A stretch of 64,000 bases of DNA from JACVRW01 sp963825345 (lineage in GTDB: Bacteria; Actinomycetota; Thermoleophilia; Solirubrobacterales; Thermoleophilaceae): the NCBI GenBank assembly GCA_963825345.1, contig CAWGSQ010000012.1, positions 620,001-684,000 of the forward strand. Direction: 5' to 3'. The notes under the pieces are model-generated. The model made no database searches. It was not told the DNA's origin and worked only from the letters and a program-made list of their open reading frames with translations. Positions 40,289-49,924 of this stretch are shown here, piece by piece; the first letter of the stretch is position 1; each line of letters opens with the position of its first letter. Position numbers and translations under genes: made by a program.

Positions 40289-42046
40289 CTATTTGATGAC
40301 GGCGATGGTGTCGCCGGTGGCCACCGAGCCGCCCTCGGACACGCCGAGCTCCTCGACGGTACCGGCGCTCGGAGCGGTGATCTCGTTCTCCATCTTCATG
40401 GCCTCGATCACGCAGATCAGCGCGCCCTCGTCCACCTCGGCGCCCTTCTCCACGGCCACCTTCAGCACGGTTCCCTGGAGCGGCGACACCAGGGCGCCGG
40501 GCGCTCCGCCGCCCCCGCCGCTCTTGCGCTCGCGGCGCGGAGCCTTCTTCGCGGCTGCCGGCGTGGCGCCGTTCGCGGCCATCGCCTCGCCGATCACGGT
40601 CACGTCGAAGCGGCGGCCGGAAACCTCCACCGCGTACTCGCGCGAGACCTTTGCGGCCTCGTCCTCGTCGTCCGACTTCTCCGGCGCGGGGAAGGCGAGC
40701 TTCTTGAGCCAGGCCTTGTCCTCGATGAGATCACGGCAGGTCTCGCCGTTTGCCCACTGCTCGGTGGCGAGCAGCGCCCGGTGGAAGGGGATGAGCGTCT
40801 TCAGGCCGCCGATCCGGTATTCGCGGAGCGCGCGCAGCATGCGCTGCGTGGACGCCTCGCGGTCCACGTCCCACACGATCAGCTTCGCGATCATCGGGTC
40901 GTAGAGCGGCAGCACCTCGTAGCCCTCTTCGGCACCCGAGTCCACGCGCACGAACGGCCCGGCGGGCTCGCGGTAGGAACCGATCCTCCCGGGCGCGGGG
41001 GCGAAGTTCTTCGAGGCATCCTCCGCGTTGATGCGGCACTCGATCGCGTGCCCGCGCACAACCACGTCCTCCTGCGCGTAGCCGAGCGGCTCGCCTGCGG
41101 CGATCTTGATCTGCTCGCGCACGATGTCGATGCCGGTGACCATCTCGGTCACGCAGTGCTCCACCTGCACGCGCGTGTTCATCTCGAGGAAGAAGTACTC
41201 GCCGTCCTGGAGGAGGCCCTCGATCGTGCCCGCTGAGCGGTACCCGACGGCACGCGCCGCATCGGTGCCGATCTTGCCGATCTTCTCGCGCAGCTTGGGA
41301 TCGACGGCCGGCGCAGGCGACTCCTCGATCAGCTTCTGGTGGCGCCGCTGCACCGAGCAGTCGCGCTCGAACAGGTGAATCACGTTGCCCTCGCCGTCGG
41401 CGAGCACCTGCACCTCCACGTGGCGCGGGTCGGGCAGGTAGCGCTCCACGTACACGGTGGGGTCGGAGAAGAACTTCTCGCCCTCGCGGGAGGCGCCCTC
41501 GAAGGCCTTCTCGAGCTCGTCCTCGGTCTCCGCCACGCGGAAGCCCTTGCCGCCGCCCCCGCCGGCCGCCTTGATGGCCACCGGGTAGCCGATCGAGTCG
41601 GCGATCACCTTGCGGGCGTCCTCGACGGTCTCGACCGGCTCGGTGGTGCCGGGCACGATCGGCACGCCCGCCTCGGACATGATCTCGCGGGCCCGGGTCT
41701 TGGAGCCCATCGCGTCGATCGCGCTCGGTGGCGGGCCGATGAAGACGATCTCGGCCTCCTCGCAGGCGCGTGCGAATGCCGCGTTCTCGGCGAGGAAGCC
41801 GTAGCCGGGGTGGATCGCCTCGGCGCCGGACTGCTTGGCCACCTCGATGATCTTGTCGACCACGAGGTAGCTCTCCGTGGCCGGGCCGGGGCCGAGCAGG
41901 TACGCCTCGTCGGCGCGCCGGACATGCGGCGCGTCGCGATCTGGCTCGGAGTAGACGGCCACGCTGGCGATGCCGAGCTCCTCGAGCGTTCGCATCACGC
42001 GGATGGCGATCTCGCCGCGGTTTGCGACCAGGACCTTTTCGAACAT
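40289..42046 (-). CDS. Acyl-CoA carboxylase alpha subunit (biotin carboxylase + BCCP)
   Basis: A 585-residue fusion. Residues 1-450 are biotin carboxylase: FEKVLVANRGEIAIRVMRTL, ATP loop AAGGGGGKGF, ERDCSVQRRHQKLIEESPAP, FLEMNTRVQVEHCVTEMV. A linker follows, and the C-terminal biotin carrier domain has VIEAMKMENEI with the biotinylated Lys551. This is the alpha subunit of actinobacterial acetyl/propionyl-CoA carboxylases, forming malonyl- or methylmalonyl-CoA with a beta subunit such as that at 62581 and an epsilon subunit such as that at 57039. It is divergent from the hydrolase gene at 42106, 59 bases apart. Confidence 0.93.
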   Translation of the reverse strand: MFEKVLVANRGEIAIRVMRTLEELGIASVAVYSEPDRDAPHVRRADEAYLLGPGPATESYLVVDKIIEVAKQSGAEAIHPGYGFLAENAAFARACEEAEIVFIGPPPSAIDAMGSKTRAREIMSEAGVPIVPGTTEPVETVEDARKVIADSIGYPVAIKAAGGGGGKGFRVAETEDELEKAFEGASREGEKFFSDPTVYVERYLPDPRHVEVQVLADGEGNVIHLFERDCSVQRRHQKLIEESPAPAVDPKLREKIGKIGTDAARAVGYRSAGTIEGLLQDGEYFFLEMNTRVQVEHCVTEMVTGIDIVREQIKIAAGEPLGYAQEDVVVRGHAIECRINAEDASKNFAPAPGRIGSYREPAGPFVRVDSGAEEGYEVLPLYDPMIAKLIVWDVDREASTQRMLRALREYRIGGLKTLIPFHRALLATEQWANGETCRDLIEDKAWLKKLAFPAPEKSDDEDEAAKVSREYAVEVSGRRFDVTVIGEAMAANGATPAAAKKAPRRERKSGGGGGAPGALVSPLQGTVLKVAVEKGAEVDEGALICVIEAMKMENEITAPSAGTVEELGVSEGGSVATGDTIAVIK

Positions 42047-42105
42047 CTGCGGGCCGGGAGGTTATCTGCCTTGCTCTCCGCCGGAGCGAGACCGATAATT
42101 GCTCA

Positions 42106-43992
42106 GTGACGTGCGGCCGTCCTGCGCTGTTGCTCATGGCCGCAGGCCTCGCCTTGGCGATGCCCGGGAGCGCCGAGGCGAAGCTCCGTTTCCAGCCCTG
42201 CGACGAAGCGAGCTGCGCCGTGCTGTCGGTGCCCCTCGACCACGGTGGGACCGTGCCGGGCAGGCTGTGGCTGCGGGTGGAGCGGCGCGAGGGGTTCGGC
42301 CGAGGGCAGCATGCCGTGACGCTCGTGTTGGCCACTCGGCCCGGCGAGACCCTCCTGCCCGGCGACGGCTTCGCCTGGGACGTGGACGGGCGCGACGTGG
42401 TCCGCTTCGACCAGCGCGGCACGGGCGCGGGCGCTCTGCGCTGCCGTGACCTCGAGGCCGCGGCCGCCACGGATGCCGGGCGCGAGGCTGCGGCCTGCGC
42501 CACGCTCCTCGGCGACCGGCGTGGCTTCCTTCGCACGAGCGACACGGTCGAGGACATCGAGGCGCTGCGCGTGGAGCTGGGAGTCGAGCGGTTGGCGATC
42601 GTGGGACCCGGCTACGGCGGCTACGTGGCCCAGCGCTACGCCCTGCGCCACCCCGAACATGTGGAGAAGCTGCTGCTGATCTCGCCCGTGGATGCCGCAG
42701 GCCTCGACCCTCTCTACGGGGACTCGATGGCCGCCGTGCGCAGAATCCTCCCGGCGTTCTGCCGCTCCGGCTGCCGCGGCTTCACCAGCGATGTCCTGGG
42801 TGACACCGCGCGCCTCGTCGAGCGGCTGGCTCGCAAGCCGCTCAGGGGGACGATCGTCGGGCGGCGCGGGCAGCGGCGCACGGCCACGCTCAGTCGCCAG
42901 GAGCTGCTGTTCACGCTCATGGCGGGCGATGACAACTTCGTGTCGCAGCCCGAGTACCCGGCCGCGGTGGTCTCCGCGCTGCGCGGCGATCCGGCACCGC
43001 TCCTGCGGCAGAAGCGGCGTGCGGTCGCGCATGCGAGCGCCCTGCCTCCGCGCCTGGTGAGCGTCGCCACCCACGCCGCGACCCTCTGCGAGGAGGTTCG
43101 GTTCCCCTGGTCATGGCACGCTACGTCGGCCGAGCGCGATGCCGCGGCGTTCGGCACCGAGACTGCGATGGACCCGTCGCTGGCCGCGCCCTTCGATCCG
43201 GGCGCGCTGGTGCGCAGCGACCTAATGAGGCTGTGCCGCCGCTGGCCGACGGCGTCAGCTGGCCCGCCACCGGATCCCGGCCCGATGCCGGACGTGCCGG
43301 TGCTCGTGCTCGTCGCACCGAACAGGGTCGGATCGTCGGTCGAGACCGCCAGGCGGGTCGCGGCGCGCTTCCGGGACGCGAAGCTCCTCGTGACGCCTGG
43401 CCCGTCGTCCCTGTTCGGATACGGGTACAGCGACTGTGCCACCGCCGCGGGGCTGCGCTTTCTCGTCGGGCGGCGCGTGCAGGACCGCTGCCGCGCCGCA
43501 TCGGGGTTGCCGACGCCCGCCAAGCCGGCGCCCGAATCGCTGAGCGAGCTCACGCCCGTGCGCGGCGTTCCCGGTCGCCGCGGACGATTGCTGCATGCCT
43601 TCGGCGTGACGTTCGGAGACCTCATCGACAGCTTCTACATCGACGCGTTGCTGAACATCGGGCCCAGGGTGTTCGACGTCGACCTGCGTGGCGGTGGCCT
43701 GCGCGGTGGCAACTTCGCGATAACGAGGACGATGTTCCGGCTCAACCGCTACGAGTACGTGCCCGGCGTGCGCGTGTCGGGCCGCTGGGGCCTCGACAGC
43801 AACCGGGTGGGGCCACTGCGAATCGACGGCCCCGGCTCGCTTGACGGGGTCATCCGGGTCACCGAGGAGGACGACCTGACCGCCCGGGTGCGCGGCCAGG
43901 TCGCCGGGCGGAGGGTCCGTGCCAGGGTGCGCATCCCGACTCGCTTCGCGGATCTCTTCGAAACGGTGGAGGAGAGCGGCGGCGCACGATGA
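42106..43992 (+). CDS. Secreted TAP-like alpha/beta-hydrolase fold protein, catalytic triad lost
   Basis: A 628-residue protein from GTG 42106 with a signal peptide (LLLMAAGLALAMPGSAEA), the paired Cys start FQPCDEASCAVLSVPLDHGG, and the alpha/beta-hydrolase body of tripeptidyl-aminopeptidase-like enzymes (DVVRFDQRGTGAGALRC, VEDIEALRVELGVERLAIVG). At the nucleophile elbow the neighbour has GTSYG while this protein has GPGYG (residue 169 Gly), and the acid and His positions (EGEDD, ATGHS) read APNRV and TPGPS. It therefore cannot act as a serine hydrolase. A ~130-residue beta-domain ends it. Its stop overlaps the paralogue start (ATGA). Confidence 0.82.
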   Translation: MTCGRPALLLMAAGLALAMPGSAEAKLRFQPCDEASCAVLSVPLDHGGTVPGRLWLRVERREGFGRGQHAVTLVLATRPGETLLPGDGFAWDVDGRDVVRFDQRGTGAGALRCRDLEAAAATDAGREAAACATLLGDRRGFLRTSDTVEDIEALRVELGVERLAIVGPGYGGYVAQRYALRHPEHVEKLLLISPVDAAGLDPLYGDSMAAVRRILPAFCRSGCRGFTSDVLGDTARLVERLARKPLRGTIVGRRGQRRTATLSRQELLFTLMAGDDNFVSQPEYPAAVVSALRGDPAPLLRQKRRAVAHASALPPRLVSVATHAATLCEEVRFPWSWHATSAERDAAAFGTETAMDPSLAAPFDPGALVRSDLMRLCRRWPTASAGPPPDPGPMPDVPVLVLVAPNRVGSSVETARRVAARFRDAKLLVTPGPSSLFGYGYSDCATAAGLRFLVGRRVQDRCRAASGLPTPAKPAPESLSELTPVRGVPGRRGRLLHAFGVTFGDLIDSFYIDALLNIGPRVFDVDLRGGGLRGGNFAITRTMFRLNRYEYVPGVRVSGRWGLDSNRVGPLRIDGPGSLDGVIRVTEEDDLTARVRGQVAGRRVRARVRIPTRFADLFETVEESGGAR

Positions 43993-45912
43993 GACGGCGC
44001 TGGTCGGCTGGCCTGGTCGGCGCAGCTCTGCTGGTGCTCACGGCGGCGCCTGTGGCCGAGGCGAAGCTCGACCTCAAGCGCTGCGGACCCTTCAGGTGTG
44101 GGCGCCTGAGCGTGCCGCTCGACCGCAGCGGGGCCGTGCCGGGCCGCGTCTCGCTGTTCGTGCTGAAGATGTCGGCGACCCGGCCCGGCGGAGCCACGCG
44201 CCCGCCCCTCTTCGTGCTCGCCGGCGGACCAGGGCAGTCCGCGACGTTCGCATTCGGGATCACGGTGAACGGGGAAGACCTGCTCGAGCCGCTGCACCGC
44301 GACCGCGACCTAATCATCTACGACCAGCGCGGCTCGGGACGCTCGGGGCTACTTCGATGCCCCCGGCTCGAGCACTCCAGCCTCCTGGACGCCGGAGATG
44401 CGGCGGCTGCCTGCGCCCGCCGGCTCGGGCCGCGCAGGGCCTTCTACACGAGCCGCGACACAGCCGACGACATCGACGCGCTCCGCGAGCAGCTCGGTGC
44501 CGAGCGGGTGGCTCTCTACGGAACCTCGTACGGAACGAAGGTCGCGCTCGCCTACTCGCTGCGCTACCCCTCGCGGGTGGACCGCCTCGTGCTCGACTCG
44601 GTCGCTGAGGTGGATGGTCCGGATCCGCTCTACCTCGATACGTTCGCAGCGGTACCGCGCGCGCTTCGCGCGCTCTGCCGCCGCGGCCACTGCCCGTGGA
44701 CGCACGACGCGGTCGCCGATCTCGCCGGTCTCGTGGATCGGCTGGGTCGCGGCCCGGTACGTGGTCGCGTGATCGACCGTCGCGGACGGGCGCGACTTCG
44801 GCGCCTCACTCGCCTCGACGTGTTCTCGATCCTCCTCGCGGGCGATTTCGATCCGCTGCTCCGCGCGGCGTTCCCGGCATCGGTCCGTGCGGCGCTTGAC
44901 GGTGATCCCACGCCGCTCCTGCGGCTTCGCAGGCGCGCGGCGGAGATCGATGCCGAGCCGCCCTCGGACCCTCGCCCGTTCAGCACGGCTCTGTACGCGG
45001 CGACCACCTGTGAGGAGGCGCCGCTCCCGTGGGATCGCAGCACCCCGCCGGACTCGGCCGAGCGCCACCGGCAGGCCGCGGCCCGGGCGGCGGCGATCGC
45101 GGACAGCGCGTTCGAGCCGTTCGACCGCGCCACCTCCCTTGCCAGCGACACGCTCCACCTCTGCGAGCGCTGGCCGAACGCCCCGCTCGCGCCCGACTTC
45201 GGGCCGGGCCCGCTGCCCGACGTCCCCGTGCTCCTGATCGAGGGCGAGGACGACCTGCGCACCCCCGTGGAGAACGCCCAGCGCGTGGCCGCGCAGCTTC
45301 CCGCAATCGAGGCTCGTGGTGGCGGCCGCCACCGGACACTCGGCGCTCGGCTCCGACATCAGCGGCTGCACCCAGCGCGCCTTCGAGGACTTCTTCGCTG
45401 ACCAGGGCCTGGTCAAGAACTGCGAGATCGGCCGACGTCTGTTCAAGCCGTCCCCACCACCACCGCGGCGGCTCGCCGAGGTGGGCGCGATCGGGGGCGT
45501 GGGTCGTCCCGGCCGCACGCTGGGCGCGGTGCGGCTGACGCTCGTGGATGTGGCCGAGGACTCGGTGACCGAGCAGCTCTTCGACCTCGACGATCCCGAC
45601 TTCGCCCGCGGCGGCGGTCTGCGCGCAGGCCACTACGGCATCGACAGGCAGAACACCCTCACGCTCGACGGCGTGGCCTTCGTGCCCGGCGTGACGGTGA
45701 GCGGACGCCTCGAGAACTTCGGCGGGCGCAGCCAGCGCGGGAGGCTCCGAGTGAGCGGCGGAGCGGCGGCGCGTGGCGTGCTGAGGCTGCGAGGCGGGCG
45801 GGTGAGCGGGCACTTGGGCGGCCGCACGGTCCGTGCCGGGCTCTACGCACGGCGCGCGATCAACGCCCTGGCCGCGGAACGGCAGCACCGAGGGCCCCCA
45901 ATCGCCCGCTGA
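43989..45912 (+). pseudogene. Secreted TAP-like alpha/beta hydrolase with intact triad, frame disrupted
   Basis: Starts at ATG 43989 with a signal peptide (SAGLVGAALLVLTAAPVAEA), then KRCGPFRCGRLSVPLDRSG, FVLAGGPGQSATFAFG, IIYDQRGSGRSGLLRC, nucleophile elbow ALYGTSYGTKVALAYSLRY (Ser180) and LLIEGEDDLRTPVENAQRVA (acid). Near 45300-45306 the frame slips by one base; the continuation SRLVVAAATGHSALGSDISG carries the catalytic His and a beta-domain to 45912. Repaired, it is a ~640-residue peptidase/esterase. It may be intact in the organism and only mis-sequenced. Expression would be coupled to the inactive paralogue upstream. Confidence 0.75.
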
Positions 45913-45918
45913 CCAGGC

Positions 45919-45965
45919 CGGTGCCGCAGGATCTTCATCAATGTCATGAATAACCTGCGGCACCG
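45919..45965. terminator. Long inverted repeat between convergent genes
   Basis: CGGTGCCGCAGG (45919-45930) and CCTGCGGCACCG (45954-45965) form a perfect 12-bp stem; the 23-base loop itself contains TTCAT-CAATGTC-ATGAA. Placed between the convergent hydrolase and DAHP synthase ends, it is a likely bidirectional terminator. Its AT-rich nested loop is unusual for this genome. Confidence 0.6.
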
Positions 45966-45992
45966 CGGACCCAGGCCCTTCGGTGCTGCTGT

Positions 45993-47015
45993 TTAGGCGA
46001 GCTCGCGGCCGGCCAGCCGCGCGTGCGCCGCCACATCCGCCGCGAACGCGGAGAAGTCGTCCGCATAGAGCTGCTGTGGGCCGTCGCAGAGCGCCAGCTC
46101 CGGGTCCTCGGCCACCTCGACGATGATGCCGTCGGCGCCGACGGCCGCCGCTGCGCGCGAGAGCGGGCCGACGAGGCGGCGGTCGCCCGAGGCGTGTGAC
46201 GGGTCCACGATCACCGGCAGGTGCGTGTGCAGCTTCAGCCACGGCACCGCACCGAGGTCGAGCGTGAAGCGCATCGCGCTGTCGAACGTGCGGATGCCGC
46301 GCTCGCACAGGATGACCCGTTCGTTGCCCTCCTTCAGCACGTAGTCGGCCGCCTGGAGCAGCTCGTCGAGCGTGGAGGAGAGGCCGCGCTTGAGCAGCAC
46401 CGGCTTGCCGAGCTTGCCGACCACCTCGAGCAGCCCGTAGTTCTGCATGTTGCGGGCACCGACCTGGATCACGTCGACGGACTCGGCGAAGGAGTCGGCG
46501 AGCTCGGAGGAGGTCATCTCGCTGACGATCGGCAGCCCCGTCTCCTCGCGGGCCTCACGCAGGATGTCCAGCCCCTCGGTGCCCAGTCCCTGAAAGGCGA
46601 ACGGAGAGGTTCGCGGCTTGAATGCGCCCCCGCGCAGCATCGAGGCACCGGCGGCCGCCACCGCCCGGGCCACACCGAGCGTCTGCTCGCGCGACTCGAC
46701 GGTGCAGGGTCCCGCGATCAGGGAGAAGGTGTTCGGCGCACCCACGAGATGTCCGTTGATGTCGAACGTGGTGGGTTCGTGATGCGACAGCTCACTCGAT
46801 GCAAGCTTGTAGGGGCGGGAGATCGGAATGACGCGGTCGACGCCAGGGAGGCCCTCGAGACCCATTTCGCGGACGCCCTCGGGATCGCCGATCGCTCCGA
46901 TTGCGGTCGTGAGCTCTCCCGGCATCACCTTCGCGTGTACGCCGCCCGCCTGGAGCCGCTCGACGATCGCGTCGATCTGCGCCGGCGTGGCCTCGGGTGT
47001 CATCACCACCATCAT
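45993..47015 (-). CDS. aroF: 3-deoxy-7-phosphoheptulonate (DAHP) synthase, type I-beta
   Basis: A ~340-residue enzyme from ATG 47015 (or the adjoining ATG 47012) making DAHP from PEP and erythrose-4-phosphate, the first step of aromatic amino-acid synthesis. Residues 1-70 form the ferredoxin-like regulatory domain (MMVVMTPEATPAQIDAIVER, RPYKLAS). The barrel has LIAGPCTVESREQTLG, GASMLRGGAFKPRTSPFAFQ, VIQVGARNMQNYGLL, KPVLLKRGLSS and VIVDPSHASGDRRLV with metal ligands. The N-domain implies feedback control by aromatic amino acids. It is the last gene of the sulfate-assimilation operon, overlapping the permease stop. Confidence 0.92.
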   Translation of the reverse strand: MMVVMTPEATPAQIDAIVERLQAGGVHAKVMPGELTTAIGAIGDPEGVREMGLEGLPGVDRVIPISRPYKLASSELSHHEPTTFDINGHLVGAPNTFSLIAGPCTVESREQTLGVARAVAAAGASMLRGGAFKPRTSPFAFQGLGTEGLDILREAREETGLPIVSEMTSSELADSFAESVDVIQVGARNMQNYGLLEVVGKLGKPVLLKRGLSSTLDELLQAADYVLKEGNERVILCERGIRTFDSAMRFTLDLGAVPWLKLHTHLPVIVDPSHASGDRRLVGPLSRAAAAVGADGIIVEVAEDPELALCDGPQQLYADDFSAFAADVAAHARLAGRELA

Positions 47016-47899
47016 GCCCCGACCTCCACGCGGGCCTTCCGGGCGCGCAGCATCGTGACCACAAGCAGTGCCACCACTCCGAGCGGGAAGGGCACGATCA
47101 CCCAGATCGGGATGCCAAGCCCGGCCTTGATCAGCAGCGCCAGACCCGCGCCGATCAGCACGATCGCAAGCGTCATGCGGAGCACCGCCGGCTCCACACG
47201 CACGGACCAGTGGCTTCCCAGCCACACGCCCGGCACCGAGCCGAGCAGGATCGTGCCCGCCAGCCCAAAGTCCACGTTGCCCGCGACCACGTGCGAGAGT
47301 CCGGCGGCCCACAGCAGGATCGCGGCGTGGAACACGTCGGTGCCCACCACCCGCTGCGGCGAGAGGCGGAAAAGCAGGATCAGCCCGACGGCGATCAGCG
47401 CACCGCTTCCCGCCGAGGTCACGCCAAGGACGAAGCCCACCGACACCCCGAGGGCCACCGCCGCGATCTTGTGCCGCCGCTCCATCTCGATCGTGTCGCG
47501 CTCGCGCTCCTGCATCCGCTTCAGGAACGCCCGGATCAACGTCGCCGCGCCGGTGAGGAGCAGCGCGCCGGCAAGGATCGCGATCACGGCGTCCTCGAAG
47601 TCGCTGCCCAGCCAGTCCTCGAGCAGAGTGAGCACGTACACGCCGAAGATCGCGGCGGGGACCGATCCGATCGCCATCCAGGTCGAGAGCGTCAGGTCGA
47701 CCGTCTTCTGGGTCCAGTGCTTGTAGCCGCCGACCGTCTTCGTGACGGCGGCGTACGCGAGGTCGGTGCCGATTGCCGTTGTCGGCGTGACGCCGAACAC
47801 GAGAATCAGCATCGGCGTCATCAGCGAGCCCCCGCCGATGCCGGTCATCCCGACGAGGATCCCGACGCCCAGGCCGAAGGCTACAAGGGCGAAGTCCAC
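47012..47899 (-). CDS. TauE/SafE-type sulfite/organosulfur exporter
   Basis: A 295-residue TSUP-family permease with eight or nine TM segments. Both family repeats are visible: VAFGLGVGILVGMTGIGGGS, LMTPMLILVFGVTPTTAIGT with KTVGGYKHW, and AALGVSVGFVLGVTSAGSGA (here preceded by K-I-A), LSPQRVVGTDVFHAAILLWA. In a sulfate-reduction operon it could expel excess sulfite. Its start overlaps the methyltransferase end by 19 bases. Confidence 0.85.
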   Translation of the reverse strand: MDFALVAFGLGVGILVGMTGIGGGSLMTPMLILVFGVTPTTAIGTDLAYAAVTKTVGGYKHWTQKTVDLTLSTWMAIGSVPAAIFGVYVLTLLEDWLGSDFEDAVIAILAGALLLTGAATLIRAFLKRMQERERDTIEMERRHKIAAVALGVSVGFVLGVTSAGSGALIAVGLILLFRLSPQRVVGTDVFHAAILLWAAGLSHVVAGNVDFGLAGTILLGSVPGVWLGSHWSVRVEPAVLRMTLAIVLIGAGLALLIKAGLGIPIWVIVPFPLGVVALLVVTMLRARKARVEVGA

Positions 47900-48627
47900 G
47901 CGGGCAGCCTAGAGGGCGAGGTCCCGTCCGCGGCCTTGGCCGCGACGATCACGAGCTGTCGGCCCACATGTCCGTGAGGCTCCGGGAGCAAACGCTCCCG
48001 CTCGATCTGGAGCGGGCCGAGCAGGCCGCGCACGTCGTTGACCGTGAACGCGTGCGGCTCCTCGGCTGTCGCCTCGCCGTCGATGTCGACGTTCAGGATC
48101 AGCGTGCCCCCGGGCTTCAGCACGCGCGTCGTCTCATTCAGCACCGCTCCCGGATCGCGGACGTGGTCGAGCGAGTTGCGCGCGACCACGACGTCCACCG
48201 ACGCGTCGAGCAGCGGAAGCGTCTCGGCGCCGCAGGTCAGGTAGACCGCGTCACTGTCCAGCAGCAGGCCCGCATCCAGCATCCGGTCAGCGAGCGGTTC
48301 CACCGCCAGCGCGACGCTCGCTCCGCACGCCTCCGGCAGTCCGACCGGTCCGGGACCGATCTCGAGCACCACACGCCCGCTGAAGAAGTCCGGATCGTCG
48401 ATGCCGGCCTCGCGAAGCACGCGCTGGACCTGCGCGCGCGCTTCCTGCCAGCGCCGGCCCTCGTAGGTGTCCGCCACCTCGGTGTCGCCGCTCAGCTCGA
48501 GTCCGCCGGGCGAGAAGAGCGACCCGGAGCGGATGTGCGGTTCCCACTGCTCGAGCCAGAAGCGCAGCTCGGCGTCGGGATCTCCCCCCGCCCCCCGATG
48601 GAGAAAGCGGCGCACCGTCGCGAGCAT
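47881..48627 (-). CDS. Class I SAM-dependent methyltransferase
   Basis: A 248-residue protein from ATG 48627. SAM motif I is VVLEIGPGPVGLPEACG, followed by AVEPLADRMLDAG, YLTCGAETLPLLDASVDVVV and VLNETTRVLKPGGTLILNVD (motif III). The N-terminal ~70 residues (AELRFWLEQWEPHIRSG) are unusual. Similar proteins methylate small molecules or glycans; the target is unknown. Its place between cysN and a TSUP exporter suggests a sulfur link or only operon hitch-hiking. Confidence 0.82.
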   Translation of the reverse strand: MLATVRRFLHRGAGGDPDAELRFWLEQWEPHIRSGSLFSPGGLELSGDTEVADTYEGRRWQEARAQVQRVLREAGIDDPDFFSGRVVLEIGPGPVGLPEACGASVALAVEPLADRMLDAGLLLDSDAVYLTCGAETLPLLDASVDVVVARNSLDHVRDPGAVLNETTRVLKPGGTLILNVDIDGEATAEEPHAFTVNDVRGLLGPLQIERERLLPEPHGHVGRQLVIVAAKAADGTSPSRLPAWTSPL

Positions 48628-48632
48628 GCCGC

Positions 48633-49922
48633 TCAGAGGACCATGCCCGCACCGACGGTGTCGTTCGTCGACTCGTCGATGAGGATGAAGCTGCCGGTCA
48701 TGCGGTTGCGGCGGTACTGATCCACGAACAGCGGCGACGAGAGCCGGAGGCGCAGCTTCCCGATCTCGTTGAGCTGAAGTGACTCCGCCTGCTCCTCGCG
48801 GTGCAGCGAGTTCACGTCTATCCGGTAGATCACCTGGTCGACCTTCGCGAGCGCCGTGCGGCTGGTGTGCTTGATCCGGTAGCGCCCCGCCGGCGACAGC
48901 GGACGCTCCGCCATCCAGCAGACCATCGCGTCGATGTCCTTGGCCTCGACCGGGCGGTTCTGCGGCCGGCAGATCATGTCGCCGCGCGACACGTCGATGT
49001 CGTCCTCGAGCCGCATCGTCACGGACAGCGGCGGATACGCCTCTTCGAGCTCGCCGTCGAAAGTGTCGATGCCGGCAATGCGCGAGGTCTTCCCGGACGG
49101 GAGCACCACCACCTCGTCGCCCGTGCGGAACACGCCCGAGGCGACCTCGCCGGCGTAGCCGCGGTAGTCGTGCAGCTCGTCGGTCATCGGGCGCGTGACC
49201 CACTGCACCGGGAAGCGCGCGTCCTGAAGGTTGCGGTCCGAGGCCACGTGCACGTGCTCGAGGTGGTAGAGCAGGGACGGGCCGTCGTACCACTTCATTC
49301 GGTCCGAGCGCTCGACCACGTTGTCGCCGTGGAGCGCCGAGATCGGGATGAAGGTCATGTCGTGGATGTCGAGCTTCGCCGCCCAGCCGGTGAACTCGGC
49401 GCGGATGGCGTCGAACACCTCCTCGTCGAAGTCCACGAGGTCCATCTTGTTCACGCACACCACGAGATGCGGGATGCGCAGCAGCGAGGCGATGAAGGCG
49501 TGCCGGCGCGACTGCTCGAGCACGCCCTTGCGCGCGTCCACGAGGATCAGCGCGAGGTCGGCCGTCGAGGCGCCCGTGACCATGTTGCGCGTGTACTGCT
49601 CGTGGCCAGGAGTGTCGGCGATGATGAACTTGCGCCGCGGCGTGTGGAAGTAGCGGTAGGCCACGTCGATCGTGATGCCCTGCTCGCGCTCGGCGCGCAG
49701 GCCGTCGGTGAGCAGCGCGAGGTTCACGTAGCCGTCGCCGCGCCGCTTCGAGGTCTCCTCCACGTGCTCGAGCTGGTCCTCGAAGATCGACTTGGTGTCG
49801 AACAGCAGCCGTCCGATCAGGGTCGACTTGCCATCGTCGACCGAGCCCGCGGTCGCGAAGCGGACGAGTTCGGAGGTCCGGGAGGTCCTGGGCTTCCCGT
49901 TCGTGGCCGCGCCGGTGGCCAT
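48633..49922 (-). CDS. cysN: Sulfate adenylyltransferase subunit 1 (GTPase)
   Basis: A 429-residue EF-Tu-like GTPase. G1 is ATAGSVDDGKSTLIGRLLFD (26-33), then GITIDVAYRYF, DTPGHEQYTRNM and NKMDLVDF, with two C-terminal beta-barrel domains (SPLFVDQYRRNRMTGSFILI). With CysD it makes adenosine 5'-phosphosulfate from sulfate and ATP. No CysC kinase domain is fused. It starts two bases after the cysD stop. Confidence 0.95.
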   Translation of the reverse strand: MATGAATNGKPRTSRTSELVRFATAGSVDDGKSTLIGRLLFDTKSIFEDQLEHVEETSKRRGDGYVNLALLTDGLRAEREQGITIDVAYRYFHTPRRKFIIADTPGHEQYTRNMVTGASTADLALILVDARKGVLEQSRRHAFIASLLRIPHLVVCVNKMDLVDFDEEVFDAIRAEFTGWAAKLDIHDMTFIPISALHGDNVVERSDRMKWYDGPSLLYHLEHVHVASDRNLQDARFPVQWVTRPMTDELHDYRGYAGEVASGVFRTGDEVVVLPSGKTSRIAGIDTFDGELEEAYPPLSVTMRLEDDIDVSRGDMICRPQNRPVEAKDIDAMVCWMAERPLSPAGRYRIKHTSRTALAKVDQVIYRIDVNSLHREEQAESLQLNEIGKLRLRLSSPLFVDQYRRNRMTGSFILIDESTNDTVGAGMVL

Positions 49923-49924
49923 GA

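Noticed and set aside
42106..45912. Tandem hydrolases as a mobile or phage lysis cassette
   Set aside because: Both are secreted chromosomal-type proteins with shared domain plan and no mobile-element genes nearby.
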